A stretch of 64,000 bases of DNA, from contig WEDG01009072.1 in the NCBI GenBank assembly GCA_017591395.1, positions 1 to 64,000 on the forward strand. The letters run 5' to 3'. The notes below the pieces were generated by a model. That model was given only the letters and a program-made list of their open reading frames with translations, was not told where the DNA came from and did no database searches. Below, piece after piece: positions 48,751 to 57,600 of this stretch (its first letter is position 1; the number at the start of each line of letters is the position of its first letter). Made by a program: the position numbers and the translations under genes. This DNA comes from Schistocephalus solidus. Taxonomy: Eukaryota > Platyhelminthes > Cestoda > Diphyllobothriidea > Diphyllobothriidae.

Positions 48751-50050
48751 GAATGTACCAACCCGGCAGGTCATTTCAGTTGGCATAGAGAACCAAGTGT
48801 CTCCTGTATTCACGTAACAATACCGGCTGATGAATATGATAATATCACGAAGTTCCGAATAATTATTTACGATATCTCGTGAAAAATGCAAAAATAAGAA
48901 GTGTAGTAAAAAAACTTGTTCATCCTAACGTTCACTTCGTTTTTCCAAATAAACGCCTATCTTTGTCGCCATGAAACATACAGTTTTTTAAGCACAGAGC
49001 AGTAGGTTTTGTTCCTTAAATATCTGGTAGGAAAATTGTGCCAATGAGATGGTCTTATCTATTTGCAAATATGCGGTCATTTACGCGATTGGTATAGCAT
49101 TTTGAACACAGACTGCCTAATAATTCAGGAGAAAACAGGATTTTCGTGCAGTGTAAAATCATTCACAATATGAGGCGCATTTGTAACTATTTTGATTGAT
49201 AAAGCATTTTACAGGCCCTGGGAATTCTGTGAAGACCGCATCTACTAGCACTATCTTCCGGGTATAATTGTCTTCACATGCTACTTTAACAAACTAAAAT
49301 ACAGAATCAAAGTAGACAAGTAACCTTCTTTCACCAAACGTAATGGTAAGCGCTGGTAGTAATTTGTGCAACTAGTGCCTGGTGACTGGTTGATCCGTTA
49401 ATAAGGTCACCGTTCGAACAGCATGATTCTAACAGCTGCTACGAACTGCACCCATCCGGTTGATCCAAGACAAGGCCTCAACCCTCAAGTAAAATTACAC
49501 CCTCTCGGACTAAAATGGTGACGATGGAACTTTCCACCAACTTTCCAACATTATGTTGGCTTTTGCGTATTCTTCTCTCGATATGCCTCTCGGTTTCGTC
49601 AGTATAACTGGTCAGGCCACGGTTGCCTATGATGAGTTAAAAAATAAAGTTATGTTGTTATACTGGGTCCTGCAAATGTGCGTCCGTTGTCGACTAGAAA
49701 TTTGGATCCACGTGTGACCCACGTCCAAATTCGCACAGTAGCATTTGAATTTGACGGATACACCAGAACTATACGTTTAGCTGTTCATTCAGTTTCGATG
49801 TTGTTTTCAAATTTCTCCCACTATCTACCAGAGCGCATTTTTTCACAAAAACTACAGGAGCTATCGCCAATATTTCGGCTATTCGAAGTTCAGCATAGTC
49901 CCGTTAGAGCCGAAGTTCATATAAAAAATTCAGTGCCTTACTTCCTTCAGTTCCCTTTCTCGTTTTTTGTAATTGATGAAATATTTTGAGATTGCAGACA
50001 GTGAAGTGTTTACACAAGGCAAGAACGACTGGATAAACATTTTGGTTTGT
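48751..50050. other. Sequence without recognised gene (presumed intronic)
   Basis: A 103-codon plus-strand opening (49678-49989) has no recognised domain. Nothing else was seen. Confidence 0.4.
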
Positions 50051-50055
50051 GAATA

Positions 50056-50210
50056 TTGCCGACAAAGACAAGGGAGACTGGAATGGTCATTTCTAGCTTA
50101 TTGGCCGTCGTCAGCCAGTCATACCCTGCCCCACGTGGTGCGCCACCCAAAGATTGAACCCACGAACCAATTATCAGAATGCTCGAACCATCGAGTTTCA
50201 CTATGCGGTT
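50056..50210 (-). mobile_element. Family-1 repeat (partial)
   Basis: The minus strand carries a tRNA-like head (complement of about 50140-50210, both boxes degraded), core (50072-50126) and tail CTTGTCTTTGTCGGC. It begins abruptly at about 50056. Confidence 0.75.
50072..50126 (-). ncRNA. Hammerhead-like core, helix I perfect
   Basis: On minus: GGG, GACTGG, CTGACGA (complement of 50108-50114; the seventh core base is allowed to vary in hammerheads), a helix II hairpin GGCC-AATA-AGCT with a wobble and a mismatch, GAAA, ATGACCAT, T, then CCAGTC and CCC. All six helix I pairs are Watson-Crick. Confidence 0.6.
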
Positions 50211-50654
50211 ATTTGCGGTGGTAGAGTAGGACGAGTGCGTTCCTTCAAACGTTAAGTGAGCGTTCCGGTTAACTGGTCGTTGTTAATGAGTTCTCCCCAA
50301 GCCCGGGGTTGGACGCACCTAGGCTCCCGTCCGTATCTTGAGTGGTGAGTGCACCTCTGCCTCAGTTAAGGTCCGGCTCATAACGACTATTGTTGTAGCC
50401 TTAGAGATAATAACGCCCAATGACGAAATCACTGAGGGTTAAAATCTAGGGATGCACACAAATATGGGGTATAGTAGGGTCTTTTACTCCCAGCTCCGGT
50501 ATTGAATCTGTCTTTAGGCTGGGTCCAGATGCGGGATTTGAACAGTTAGTGAGGTAGATGCAGTATAAGTCTACTTTCACTTTTATACAGCGCGTCGACG
50601 CCCTGCACCACCTTAATGTTGAGATAACGGTAGACATCGTCAAACTAAGTCATT

Positions 50655-50735
50655 CAAACTGTCGGGTAGGGCTAGCTGACGATGGCTAATAAGCCAGAAA
50701 TTACCACACTAGTTTCCTCTGTCTTTGTTGGACCA
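50655..50735 (+). mobile_element. Family-1 fragment (core and tail only)
   Basis: Only the core (50664-50720) and tail (CCTCTGTCTTTGTTGG) remain; no tRNA-like head lies immediately upstream. Confidence 0.65.
50664..50720 (+). ncRNA. Hammerhead-like core with changed but still paired helix I
   Basis: CTGACGA at 50676-50682, U-A at 10.1/11.1, perfect GGCT-AATA-AGCC hairpin (50684-50695), GAAA at 50697-50700. Helix I arms GCTAG (50671-50675) and CTAGT (50709-50713) still pair although the second position has changed from G-C to A-U relative to other copies. The U before the cleavage site is C, so cleavage is unlikely. Confidence 0.5.
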
Positions 50736-50877
50736 TTCTTGCTGCACATACTATCGATGACTATGAAAATGAGTGAGGATATGGTATGTAGTCTTGGTCA
50801 GCAGCGAATAACCCGTGGAAGGTGTCTTACCAGAATGTTGGTAATGAAGGTTACATGGATGGGGCCTGAGGACGCAC

Positions 50878-50945
50878 CCCACCCAAACCTCAACTGTAGA
50901 GACAATCTTAAATTACACCCCAACCATAACCCTAACCCGAGGAAG
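50878..50945 (-). repeat. Degenerate telomere-like tract
   Basis: CCCAACC, CCCCAACCATAACCCTAACCC words on plus; short and diverged, G-rich on minus. Confidence 0.45.
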
Positions 50946-52255
50946 AATTTCACCGAACAACGCCTACTTAAATTAAATAAACAGTATGTTGCTGACGCCG
51001 ACTACAGACAAGATCCTTGTCTGCAAATGCCTGCGAAGGCACTTGGCTTTCCGGGACGATAAGGTCTCATAGACGAACCAGTGGGTGGTCATATATTCTA
51101 GTAGCCTCCATAATTAATCTACGAATTTCTTATCTATTTGGCGGTCCCAACGCCTATTTCAACAATTTTTTGACCGAAGAATGACATAAGTGCGAGGGAT
51201 TCGGTATCGTAATTTTTTTATATGTTCTGATACCTTAAGAGAGATTTTGCCATTTCTAACCACCGAAATATAAATAAAAGAAAGACAAACTCACAGAACA
51301 AATCAATCGTCCAAACTTCCGCTTGAAGATTTGTGCTGTCACAGATGCGTGATTTCCGCTTGCAAAGCTGTTACACAAATGCAATAGGAAATTTGTTTTG
51401 CTTTGCGATTCGGATAAAGCAATGCAGACAATTATTAACTGATCAAACGGATAAATAACTCCAAAATAAAAGCATTCATTCTCTACCCCTTTCTTTTTAC
51501 CCCCTTTGCCTTAAGTGGGGTCATTCGTGCAGTAACTATCTTTGAAATCGCATTTTAAAAAGCGATAGCATCATGACGTTTATTTCTATCAGGCCTGCAA
51601 CTATGTAAATATTTCCTTATTGTAGTTATTTTCCTGTCAAAAAGAGCGTATTGCAGAGACCGTGTCTCTTATCGCGGATCGTTTTTTATGTGCAAATTTC
51701 GTGCATGTGTTGAATTAACCCAATTTTGTGGGTGAGTGCGTATTTGAGTGAGTATTTGCACTCAAATTCTGCTTTACATGAAAGAATGAGATAAGGAAGC
51801 GGAGTAGATGAGAGCTATCGACATGGACTTCAAACTAATTTTTGTAATCAAAAAGGCAGACAAATGAAGGACACGCCTATGACCGGTTGAAGTAGACTTT
51901 AAAGTTATTGCGAGAAAGTTTCTGTTTAAAACTTCAGGCGGGACTGCGGAAGTCAAGGAGAGGTGGAAACTCCGTGGAAAACGTAATTTAGAGGCATTTA
52001 TTCCTGCATTTAGTGCACACAGCCGACGGCGTAAGCAGTATGTTCTCGCAGACTAATCAAAATAGTCAATTAAGTTTTACGGAAGTGTTTGCATAATATA
52101 AAAATTAAGCTATAGTATTAACTAGAAGATGCCTTTTATGGTTACATGCTTTAAGCCACAAAATGGGTAATAAAACATTCGTAAATGAAGCCAAAAGCAG
52201 GTAAATTTGGTCAACCAGACATTTACTCAGTTCAGCTGAGTACAAAAGGGCAGAG
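50946..52255. other. Sequence without recognised gene (presumed intronic)
   Basis: AT-rich with only short openings. Confidence 0.4.
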
Positions 52256-52990
52256 AAGACAGCAATTTAAAGATGAACTTGAGGTATAATAACTATAAAT
52301 AACAGATGATGATAATGATGAGTAGGAGGAAGTGGTGGTGGTTGAAATCCAATTGCAAGCGAATAACAAATACCACATAAAGGAGGTGGAAGAAGTAAGA
52401 GTTCGGGCCTTATTTAATAATCTCCCAAAACATGCACAATATTCCAAAATGGAACTCACTGACTCAGATTCTGGAGAGAATTTCATTCTGCTGAAATTGT
52501 ATTATGATCAATTACCGAGAAAGATGTTCCAAACTATGGATTCTCTTTTTATGTCTGTAACATAAATCTCTGGTGCCTTTAGGATTGAATTTAGGAGCTT
52601 AGGCCGAAAAAGAAAGTTGCTACATACTCGAATATATCTCGTTAAAATTTTAAGAAGTGTAATGAAGGCCACAGAAACCAGTTACAAAGTATAGGGATGT
52701 AAATGGAGTCACAGGTCGCTAAAGGTAGGACTGGAAAGAATAAGCATAATAAACTCAACAATATAAAACAAATAAAAAATGCCAGAGTTAAAAAAAGAAA
52801 ACGTCTGAAAAGAGAAGAAGATTACGACGAGGATGATGAAGAGAAGGAGGATGTGGGTGGTGGTGTTGGTGGTCATAGCATGGTTGTAAATATCTGGGAT
52901 AGAAACACACAAAATGCAGAACAAACGGAACAGGAAAAAGGTAGAAAGGAAGGATAAGAGTCGAAAATATTAAGTAAAAATAATAAACGA
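52256..52990 (+). repeat. Purine-rich low-complexity tract
   Basis: The plus strand is strongly A/G-biased with GATGATGATAATGATGAG, GGAGGAAGTGGTGGTGG and GAGGATGATGAAGAGAAGG-like runs, and a GGTGGTGGTGTTGGTGG patch near 52855. It leaves two plus-strand openings (52332-52565 and 52703-52957). The second would encode a basic cluster (KKRKRLKR) followed by an acidic run, but this composition follows directly from the purine bias. Confidence 0.55.
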
Positions 52991-54460
52991 GGAAAAACCT
53001 TGTAAAAAAAGATAAAAGTAAATTTATTCACAGGTTTCTCAGCTGAAAATGACCAAATTGACATATTTAAACATTCATTTTTTCTTCAGTTAAGCATTAA
53101 ATAGCCCGTTTAAAATGCATGCTCCATGCTTCGTTAAAAGTTTTAATCTTGTCTGACGCTTTGGTGTCCAACTGTCAGAACGGACAGTCTGCATATTTCG
53201 CACATGGACTCGTCCAAGAGAGCTTCACTATCCGACAACCATGCAATACAAATTTAGGAGAACAAGCAGATTCTGTCCTTGAGGCCTTAATAATCCTGAA
53301 GTGTACAGATGGTGAAAAAGAATATCTGAGGTCATTAGAGCATCCGAAACACTTTTTTACTTTTTTGCACTCGTATATTGTTAGGAATGACAGCAGCAAC
53401 CGATCCAACGTCCTTTAACAGGAGTATTAGTCTAGTAACCCATACTGCCGCAGGTGCATAGTTGACTACGCAGTACTTTCTATGTGGGTGTGCATAACTT
53501 ATTTAGGTGATTAATCAGCTCAGACTGAAAACATGCTCGGATCGCGTAACCACGAACAGAAACTGACTGTGAGGTGGGGTGACATTCTATCAGAAGTGGG
53601 TGTCTTCAACTTAGAAATGTTTCACGAGTTTAACTTCACATCAGCCACGATAACTATCCATGCCAGAATAAATCAAGTCGCCAATGGCTTGGAGTTCTGT
53701 CCTTGGTCAAAAGTTAAGTAAATCGATTAATCGATCCAGCTTCAGCACACAAAACTCTGAGTTTTCACCTCCAAACCTATTTAACTGACATGGGCTTTGC
53801 TCGACCCCTATAATTGTATATTGGTCTGCTGCTAAGATGACCTCTGTTGATGGACTCCTGCACGATTGTTTTGGTGATTGAACACGCGCTTACAGTTATG
53901 GATTACAAAGAAGACGAAATGTCCTACAAACTTCATTAGATTTGCTGTCACATTAATTTTTAAATGAAACGGTAACATGTTTTTTATAAGCAATGGTTAC
54001 GGAAGTAAGGTAGTAACATCAATTGATGTGCAACAGAATCCCTATATAGTCAGGTCAAATCGAAATATCAGCACTCACACCAGCCGTTTGCAAAAACTAC
54101 ACTTTGTAAAAATGATTGCTCTAGTAGATGTTTTCCCGTTTGTTTTTCCTACCCTTATATATCCAAAATATATTTCCTAGAAAACATGAGGGAAAATATT
54201 CTTTCTGTTAACATATTAATATCAACTTTATCTTCAAAAATTTTAAATTGAGTAAATTGTATTTTCAGTTTCAAAAAGCATCTATTTATTGAAGTTTTAA
54301 GACCGTGAATTGTCTATTCATAAAGCATTGTACCTCTACAAATATAAACGCTGCTTTTTATGTATTTAACAGGGTTTCACACCCATTGCAAAATTATGAA
54401 CCACTTGTGATATCTTAATAGCACATCAAAATGTCTACTTATATTTTCTTTGAAAATATG
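52991..54460. other. Sequence with several plus-strand openings, no gene recognised
   Basis: Openings at 53119-53418 (99 codons), 53533-53721 and 53977-54180 have no recognisable domain. No EF-hand signature was found, so they are not later exons of the calcium-sensor gene as far as I can tell. Confidence 0.4.
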
Positions 54461-55110
54461 GAGCTTGTTATTTGGAAACTATGAATGCAAGTGTAACAAC
54501 CACTGGGGTTTTTAAAATCGTTCAGAGTTTCAACAATTCACATCGAAGGATTCAGAAGGTCAGTTGGCGTGCCTACGCGTGCTTTCGAGGAATTCTAATC
54601 GGGTCATACGATTAATCAAAAGTTAGTCATGTGAATGAGGAGGCGTGATGATAAGGGAGCTGGCTAGGCGGCAGTGGGGTTTTGGTGGAGCAGTTCAAAC
54701 GAGGGGCGGGGAGGGGATGTGGACTGCATGCAGTTAAACCGTCGATGGTCATGCTAATTGCGGAGCTTGCAGAAGGTTCAGAAATTTTAAAAAAACGTCT
54801 CTTTTAACCAAAAAGATTTTTTCAACTAAAACTTTGGATAAAGAAAGCATCTGCTACTAAATGAGTACAAGAGTATTACTTTCCTTCATGCTTTTTTTTC
54901 TAAGATATATAAGAATTAATAAAGGTGTCAAAAATCTGTGAAAAACATCAGACTACTTGAGTAGTCATTTCGCAGGTGCTTGCAGGTGGCCAAAAAGAAG
55001 TTCATTCGTAATCGGGCAGACTGTCTCGAATGAAATGTCCGGGTAATGTGTTGCACATTATCTAATATTTAAAACTATATTCAAGTAAAGTTTTTCTCGT
55101 CGAATGGACA
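54461..55110 (+). repeat. Dispersed repeat family 3 copy with an embedded GC-rich block
   Basis: It opens with a word set matching 29131-29170 and 61602-61635 (AATGCAAGTGTAA). It continues after a GC-rich block (54635-54780, GAGGGGCGGGGAGGGG) with TTTTTTTCTAAGATATATAAG and TGCAGGTGGCCAAAAAGAAG, shared with 42.4 and 61.7 kb. The GC-rich block is absent at 61.6 kb and may be a later insertion. Confidence 0.4.
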
Positions 55111-55673
55111 TTTTATAGCTTCGGTTTAAATTTCATGTGAAAGCTCATCTATTCGGAGTACATTGACTTGCATGTTTCAAATTTCATCCATCAATGGTCA
55201 ATCTTAATTTGCTGCTGCATTTTTAAACTCGGACATTTATTTTACCAAGAACTCCATTATTTGTGTTTTCTGAGCTTAATATGCACTTCAGAATAATTTT
55301 TTATTGTCGGGAGGATATTTGCCACTTCGACGTGCCTGCCTTCTCATCTCTGTTCGCCAAAACGTTTCCATCTTGTATTATGGCTAAAAAATTAACATCT
55401 TTTACTTCTCAGCACATTTTGCTTTAAAAAATACTCAGTCAAGCAGCACATGAACTTTGCCCATTTGTACAAGATAAGGAATTGGTTAGAGCATGCGGTC
55501 ATTTTGACTAAGGAGAAAATTGGAATAATCAACATAAAATAACTAGTTAGCATTCTTTTTGTGCATCAAGCAACGGAAAGTTTGGATGTTCCGGAAGCCA
55601 CCTCCTTTTCCTGCTATTGTGATTTTCCTCTCAGTGTCAGTATGTGACCATGTGCAAACGTAGTTGCCATTTG

Positions 55674-55698
55674 ATATATATATATATATATATATATT
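55674..55698. repeat. TA dinucleotide microsatellite
   Basis: Uninterrupted alternating T and A. Confidence 0.95.
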
Positions 55699-55734
55699 GA
55701 ATAACGGAGGTCATTTGCATCCTGAGATAGTATA

Positions 55735-56165
55735 ATGAAAAAGAGAAAAACGCTCTTCGGCAAATGGAATTGTACTCGTAAATTTTCAAGTTGGCGAAAA
55801 CAACTCGCCGTCAGACGAATTGAGCAGAGGATAAATTTAGCTGGTCAAACTAGATCAGTTGGCGCGACTGGACAGATAGTGACAAACAAACAGCTGGTGT
55901 GAGTGGGTGGTGGGTGAACACTTAACTAGGGGATGTTTTGGGACGGGTGAGGTGAGGAGAGAACAATTACGCTTGCTTGTTTTTGGAAGGGGAGGTGGGA
56001 AGCGAGTAACTACGGCCGGCTAGAGTATTGATCATTCCTCCGGGTTGAATGTAGGGGCCGCTGTGTCGGTTGGAGGTTTTGGAACGTTTAATTGCAGTTC
56101 GCCATGTGTTAGGTGGATGTAGCAAACAGTGAAATTCGAAATGCCGGAAGGAGAAGCCGTCGTTT
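55735..56165. other. GC-richer, G-rich block (probable retroelement terminal sequence)
   Basis: Shifts from AT-rich to G-rich (GGGTGGTGGGTG, GGAAGGGGAGGTGGG). It leads directly into a TA run, a 35-bp inverted repeat and a hammerhead-bearing segment. No ORF of note. The context suggests one composite mobile-element terminus, but the class is not proven. Confidence 0.4.
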
Positions 56166-56172
56166 TTTCTTT

Positions 56173-56189
56173 ACATATATATATATATT
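56173..56189. repeat. Short TA microsatellite
   Basis: Alternating TA run directly abutting, and partly inside, the left arm of the inverted repeat at 56186. Confidence 0.9.
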
Positions 56190-56305
56190 CAAACAGGAAT
56201 AGGCGCACACCGATCTAGTGGCTTCCCGAAGCAAACAAGCTCCGTATGGGTGGAAAAGGTCACAAACGGTCACTAGATCGGTGTGCGCCTATTCCTGTTT
56301 GAATA
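56186..56305. repeat. Perfect 35-bp inverted repeat with 50-bp loop
   Basis: The left arm 56186-56220 is the exact reverse complement of the right arm 56271-56305 (ends TATTCAAACAGGAATAGG and CCTATTCCTGTTTGAATA). The spacer is 56221-56270. Perfect arms imply a recent origin or strong constraint. Inverted terminal duplications of this type are known from Penelope-like elements and from foldback elements. No coding content. Confidence 0.9.
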
Positions 56306-56546
56306 AATACCCGATCTGCAGCGACAGAGAATGACAGGTGGTGAGGCACTGATGAACTTCGGTTCAATGAAGTGCTTATGACCCATCTGCTAGACCCAGT
56401 GTGGGGACTGTCTGAGCCGTACTCGAGTGCATGTTTGTGTTTCCAGTCCCAGCTGGTAGTCAGGGTAATGATTGGCTGAATGAAGGCAGAATAAGCCCGA
56501 AACAGACTGTATCAATCTACCCATATTCTCTGTCGTGTCTCCTCTC

Positions 56547-56550
<4 letters not shown>
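56306..56550 (+). mobile_element. Retroelement-terminus-like segment with a hammerhead-like fold
   Basis: It follows the inverted repeat and ends at a TA microsatellite. It includes a GCACT...AGTGC hairpin (56329-56358) with an inner GAAC-TTCG-GTTC stem, and the hammerhead-like fold at 56463-56522. It shares no sequence with family 1 outside the ribozyme layout. Penelope-like elements carry hammerheads of this minimal type in their terminal repeats, so that class is the leading candidate. No reverse transcriptase is visible in the window. Confidence 0.45.
56463..56522 (+). ncRNA. Second, independent hammerhead-ribozyme-like fold
   Basis: Helix I arms GATTGG (56470-56475) and TCAATC (56512-56517) pair at six positions (one G-U), extended by GGGTA (56463-56467) with TACCC (56518-56522). 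The CUGAUGA box reads CTGAATGA (one extra A, 56476-56483). Helix II GGC/GCC closes AGAATAA (56485-56497). GAAA is at 56499-56502. Helix III ACA/TGT closes GAC (56502-56510). NUH is GTA, predicting cleavage after 56511. The extra A and an A-C at the 10.1/11.1 position may reduce or abolish activity. Confidence 0.6.

Positions 56551-56585
<35 letters not shown>
56551..56585. repeat. TA dinucleotide microsatellite
   Basis: Perfect alternating run between the preceding element and a family-1 unit that starts at 56586. Confidence 0.95.
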
Positions 56586-56588
<3 letters not shown>

Positions 56589-56894
56589 GAATTACATGAC
56601 CGACAAAGACAAGGGAGACTGGAATGGCCATTTCTGGCTTATTAGCCGTCATCAGCCAGCCATACCCAACCCCAGGCGCTGCGGCGCCCGAGCCTCGAAC
56701 TCGCGACCTTGTTGGGCAGACGTCCAACGCTCTACCCACTGCACCACGAGCTCGTTGTCTTGCCGGTTTCGATCGGGAATATTGACATTGGTAATGGGGT
56801 GCTCACCGATCGGTTACAGGACTCACTCGTCCCGTTGTGCCTTGGGGCTAACTCTCAAGCCCCGCCAGCAGCCGTAAGGCAGCTAAGTACATAG
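56586..56894 (-). mobile_element. Full family-1 unit (309 bp)
   Basis: The most complete copy. On minus: 5' region (complement of 56760-56894, including GGCGGGGCTTGAGAGTTAGC and GACGAGTGAGTCC), tRNA-like head (complement of 56680-56757; A box GTGGTGCAGTGGGTAGAGCG, B box GAGTTCGAGGCTC), core (56613-56667), tail CTTGTCTTTGTCGGTCATG. The next unit's tail begins immediately at 56895 with the same GCAGAATTACATGAC landmark, a 309-bp period. Head-to-tail order plus pol III boxes plus ribozyme core parallels schistosome Sm-alpha elements. Confidence 0.85.
56613..56667 (-). ncRNA. Hammerhead-like core, best-preserved family-1 copy
   Basis: On minus: GGG, GGCTGG, CTGATGA (complement of 56649-56655), C, GGCT-AATA-AGCC, A, GAAA (complement of 56631-56634), minimal helix III around GGCC, ATT, then CCAGTC (complement of 56617-56622) and CCC. 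Helix I pairs at all six positions (one G-U). Predicted cleavage lies between 56623 and 56622 on the minus strand. Every invariant core base is present; the 10.1/11.1 position is C-A instead of G-C. Confidence 0.7.
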
Positions 56895-57018
56895 GCAGAA
56901 TTACATGACTGACAAAGACAAGGGAGACTGGAATGGCCATTTCTGGCTTATTAGCCGTCAGAAATGGCCATTCCAGTCTCCCTTGTCTTTGTCGGTCATG
57001 TAATTCTGCCTATGTACT
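56886..57018. repeat. 58-bp near-perfect palindrome of two family-1 tails
   Basis: The left arm 56886-56943 and right arm 56961-57018 are reverse complements with one mismatch (T/C at the CATGAC-GACAAAG position) around a 17-bp spacer. The left arm is the minus-strand tail and helix III region of a truncated unit; the right is the same segment in plus orientation. Beyond the arms the complementarity continues weakly (GCAGCT). Confidence 0.9.
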
Positions 57019-57092
57019 AGCTGCTGCGGCTGCTGAAGCAACGAGAGTTAGCAATCCTATAGCTCAATCGAGTTCAACCGATGACCTTACAT

Positions 57093-57094
<2 letters not shown>
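57019..57094 (+). mobile_element. Family-1-associated sequence after the palindrome
   Basis: Continues the plus-oriented unit into a CTGCTGCGGCTGCTG stretch resembling the start of a 5' region, then loses similarity before the TA run. Confidence 0.4.

Positions 57095-57130
<36 letters not shown>
57095..57130. repeat. TA dinucleotide microsatellite
   Basis: Perfect alternating run, the fourth TA tract in 1.5 kb. Confidence 0.95.
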
Positions 57131-57134
<4 letters not shown>

Positions 57135-57144
57135 AGTGAATTAA

Positions 57145-57600
57145 TGAATATGTTTATGAATGCACACCGATCGTTAACGGAACTCACTCTTCCCGTTTTC
57201 GTGGGGCCTCACTCTCCAGCCCCACAAGCAGCTGTATACCGGCTTATAGTATAAAAGGCAGACAAATAATTCCGACAAAGACAGGGAATACTGGAAGATC
57301 ATTTATCGCGCATTAGCCGTTATAAACCAGGCGGTACACCACGGAAGGCTGAAACCTACGAACTGTTGATCAGACGTCCAACGCTCTAACCACTGAGCCG
57401 CGGTATCGTTGGCTTGTCGGGTAAGAACAGGAATACCGATATTAGTTGATGAACGCTGACCAATCACTTACGAAACTCACTCATTCATTTCCTTTGGGCT
57501 TACATTCGAGACCCGCTAGAAGCCGTACAGCAGCCAATAGTAGTAAATGCGGATACAAATAGCGACAAAGACAGGGGCAACTGGAATATCTTTAACTTGA
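57145..57600 (-). mobile_element. Family-1 head-to-tail array, decayed
   Basis: On plus, left to right: a 5' region (57150-57240, CACCGATCGTTAACGGAACTCAC), tail, decayed core and tRNA-like head (57271-57412), another 5' region (57413-57555), and the start of a further tail (57561-57600). Tail landmarks CGACAAAGACAGG at about 57275 and 57564 give a period near 289 bp. The core in this copy has lost CTGATGA and GAAA. Confidence 0.75.

Noticed and set aside
48823..48860. CTGATGA followed by an AT hairpin and GAAG
   Set aside because: GAAA is not intact and flanking arms do not form helix I; chance match.
56329..56360. CTGATGA within a GCACT/AGTGC hairpin
   Set aside because: No GAAA at the required spacing. 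The TTCG-capped stem consumes part of the box, so it is a hairpin and not a hammerhead.
56431..56877. 148-codon plus-strand opening
   Set aside because: It runs through the hammerhead-like fold, a TA microsatellite (giving an Ile-Tyr run) and an antisense family-1 unit, so it cannot be a real protein.
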